This document shows positions 59,672-60,000 of a stretch of DNA of 60,000 bases, one piece after another. The first letter of the stretch is position 1. Every line of letters starts with the position of its first letter. Origin of the DNA: Polytrichum commune (taxonomy: Eukaryota; Streptophyta; Polytrichopsida; Polytrichales; Polytrichaceae); NCBI GenBank assembly GCA_950295325.1, contig OX485808.1:30278527-30338526 (forward strand). Reading direction: 5' to 3'. Position numbers and translations under genes: made by a program. The notes below the pieces were generated by a model, which did not search any database, had not been told where the DNA came from, and saw only the letters and a program-made list of their open reading frames with translations.

Positions 59672-60000
59672 TTAGAATGACAAAGACAATTTAAAATGGT
59701 AAGTTACAAAATTATAACGTCAATGTTAATGAAGATTTTGTAGTGTTTTTGACCTCCAAGTTTATTATATGCTTCATTGATGGTTTCACTTCCGGAATGA
59801 AATCCCAATCAATTGCTTATTTGCTAATTGGAAGTGCACATATATATTGAATTTTAGACCTTGAAGGTGAAGTGCACTCAATATGAGATTTGTAGTCAAG
59901 CAGCCTTCAAGAATGCAAGGGCAATGTTTCTTTCGAAGTTGGGCAAGGCGGACAACAGTTTTTGGTCGGGTTTAGAAAATTTCTCTAGAAGGTTGCCCCA
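59672..60000 (+). mobile_element. Partial, diverged second copy of the foldback element
   Basis: Matches the right arm 2274-2602 over its whole length ('ttagaatgaca', 'gaggattttgtaatgtttttgac'-like, 'gaagtgcactcaatatg', 'ttttcggtcgggt'-like), with substantially more divergence than between the two arms of the first copy. It is cut by the window end. Confidence 0.75.

Overview
This is nuclear DNA from a land plant. Plant-type features are a chromodomain-bearing Ty3/Gypsy retrotransposon with an initiator-Met tRNA primer site, Mutator-like and MITE elements, short GT-AG introns, and a kinase-NB-ARC-LRR immune-receptor gene. Kinase-NB-ARC-LRR proteins are known mainly from mosses, so a bryophyte is my best guess; a lycophyte or fern cannot be excluded. 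No bacterial, organellar or CRISPR features were seen.

About 80% of the window is decayed repeat. Layout: 1-3.1 kb holds small inverted repeats and a 1,552-bp foldback element (9-bp target duplication) inside a gene-like sequence. 5.2-5.65 kb is a MITE-like element. 6.35-13.47 kb is a minus-strand Gypsy chromovirus with nearly identical 355-bp LTRs but a defective interior that contains a 2-kb unexplained block. 14.6-22.7 kb is a degenerate LINE (2A-like motif, endonuclease, RNase H, Zn knuckle), apparently broken by an opposite-strand LINE fragment and by a 1.5-kb repeat whose second copy lies at 26.7-28.3 kb. 23-41 kb is anonymous sequence with dispersed repeats, three copies of one MITE family, microsatellites, and a GC-rich block followed by a 515-bp triplication. 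41.9-46.2 kb has two pairs of diverged duplications.

The one convincing host gene is at 48.1-57.3 kb on the plus strand. It has four exons with phase-0 introns encoding a helical N-terminal region, a protein kinase with all catalytic motifs, an NB-ARC ATPase and an LRR domain. The LRR region is a tandem array of about 33 units of 144 bp (two 24-residue LRRs per unit) with a 720-bp higher-order period. A TAA codon at 52466 would end the protein after about 1,340 residues; without it the frame stays open to 56371, where a 1-bp deletion shifts it. The gene is therefore either a truncated receptor or a recent pseudogene, and its array looks like a site of fast expansion by unequal exchange. The end of the window (59672-60000) holds a second, partial copy of the foldback family.
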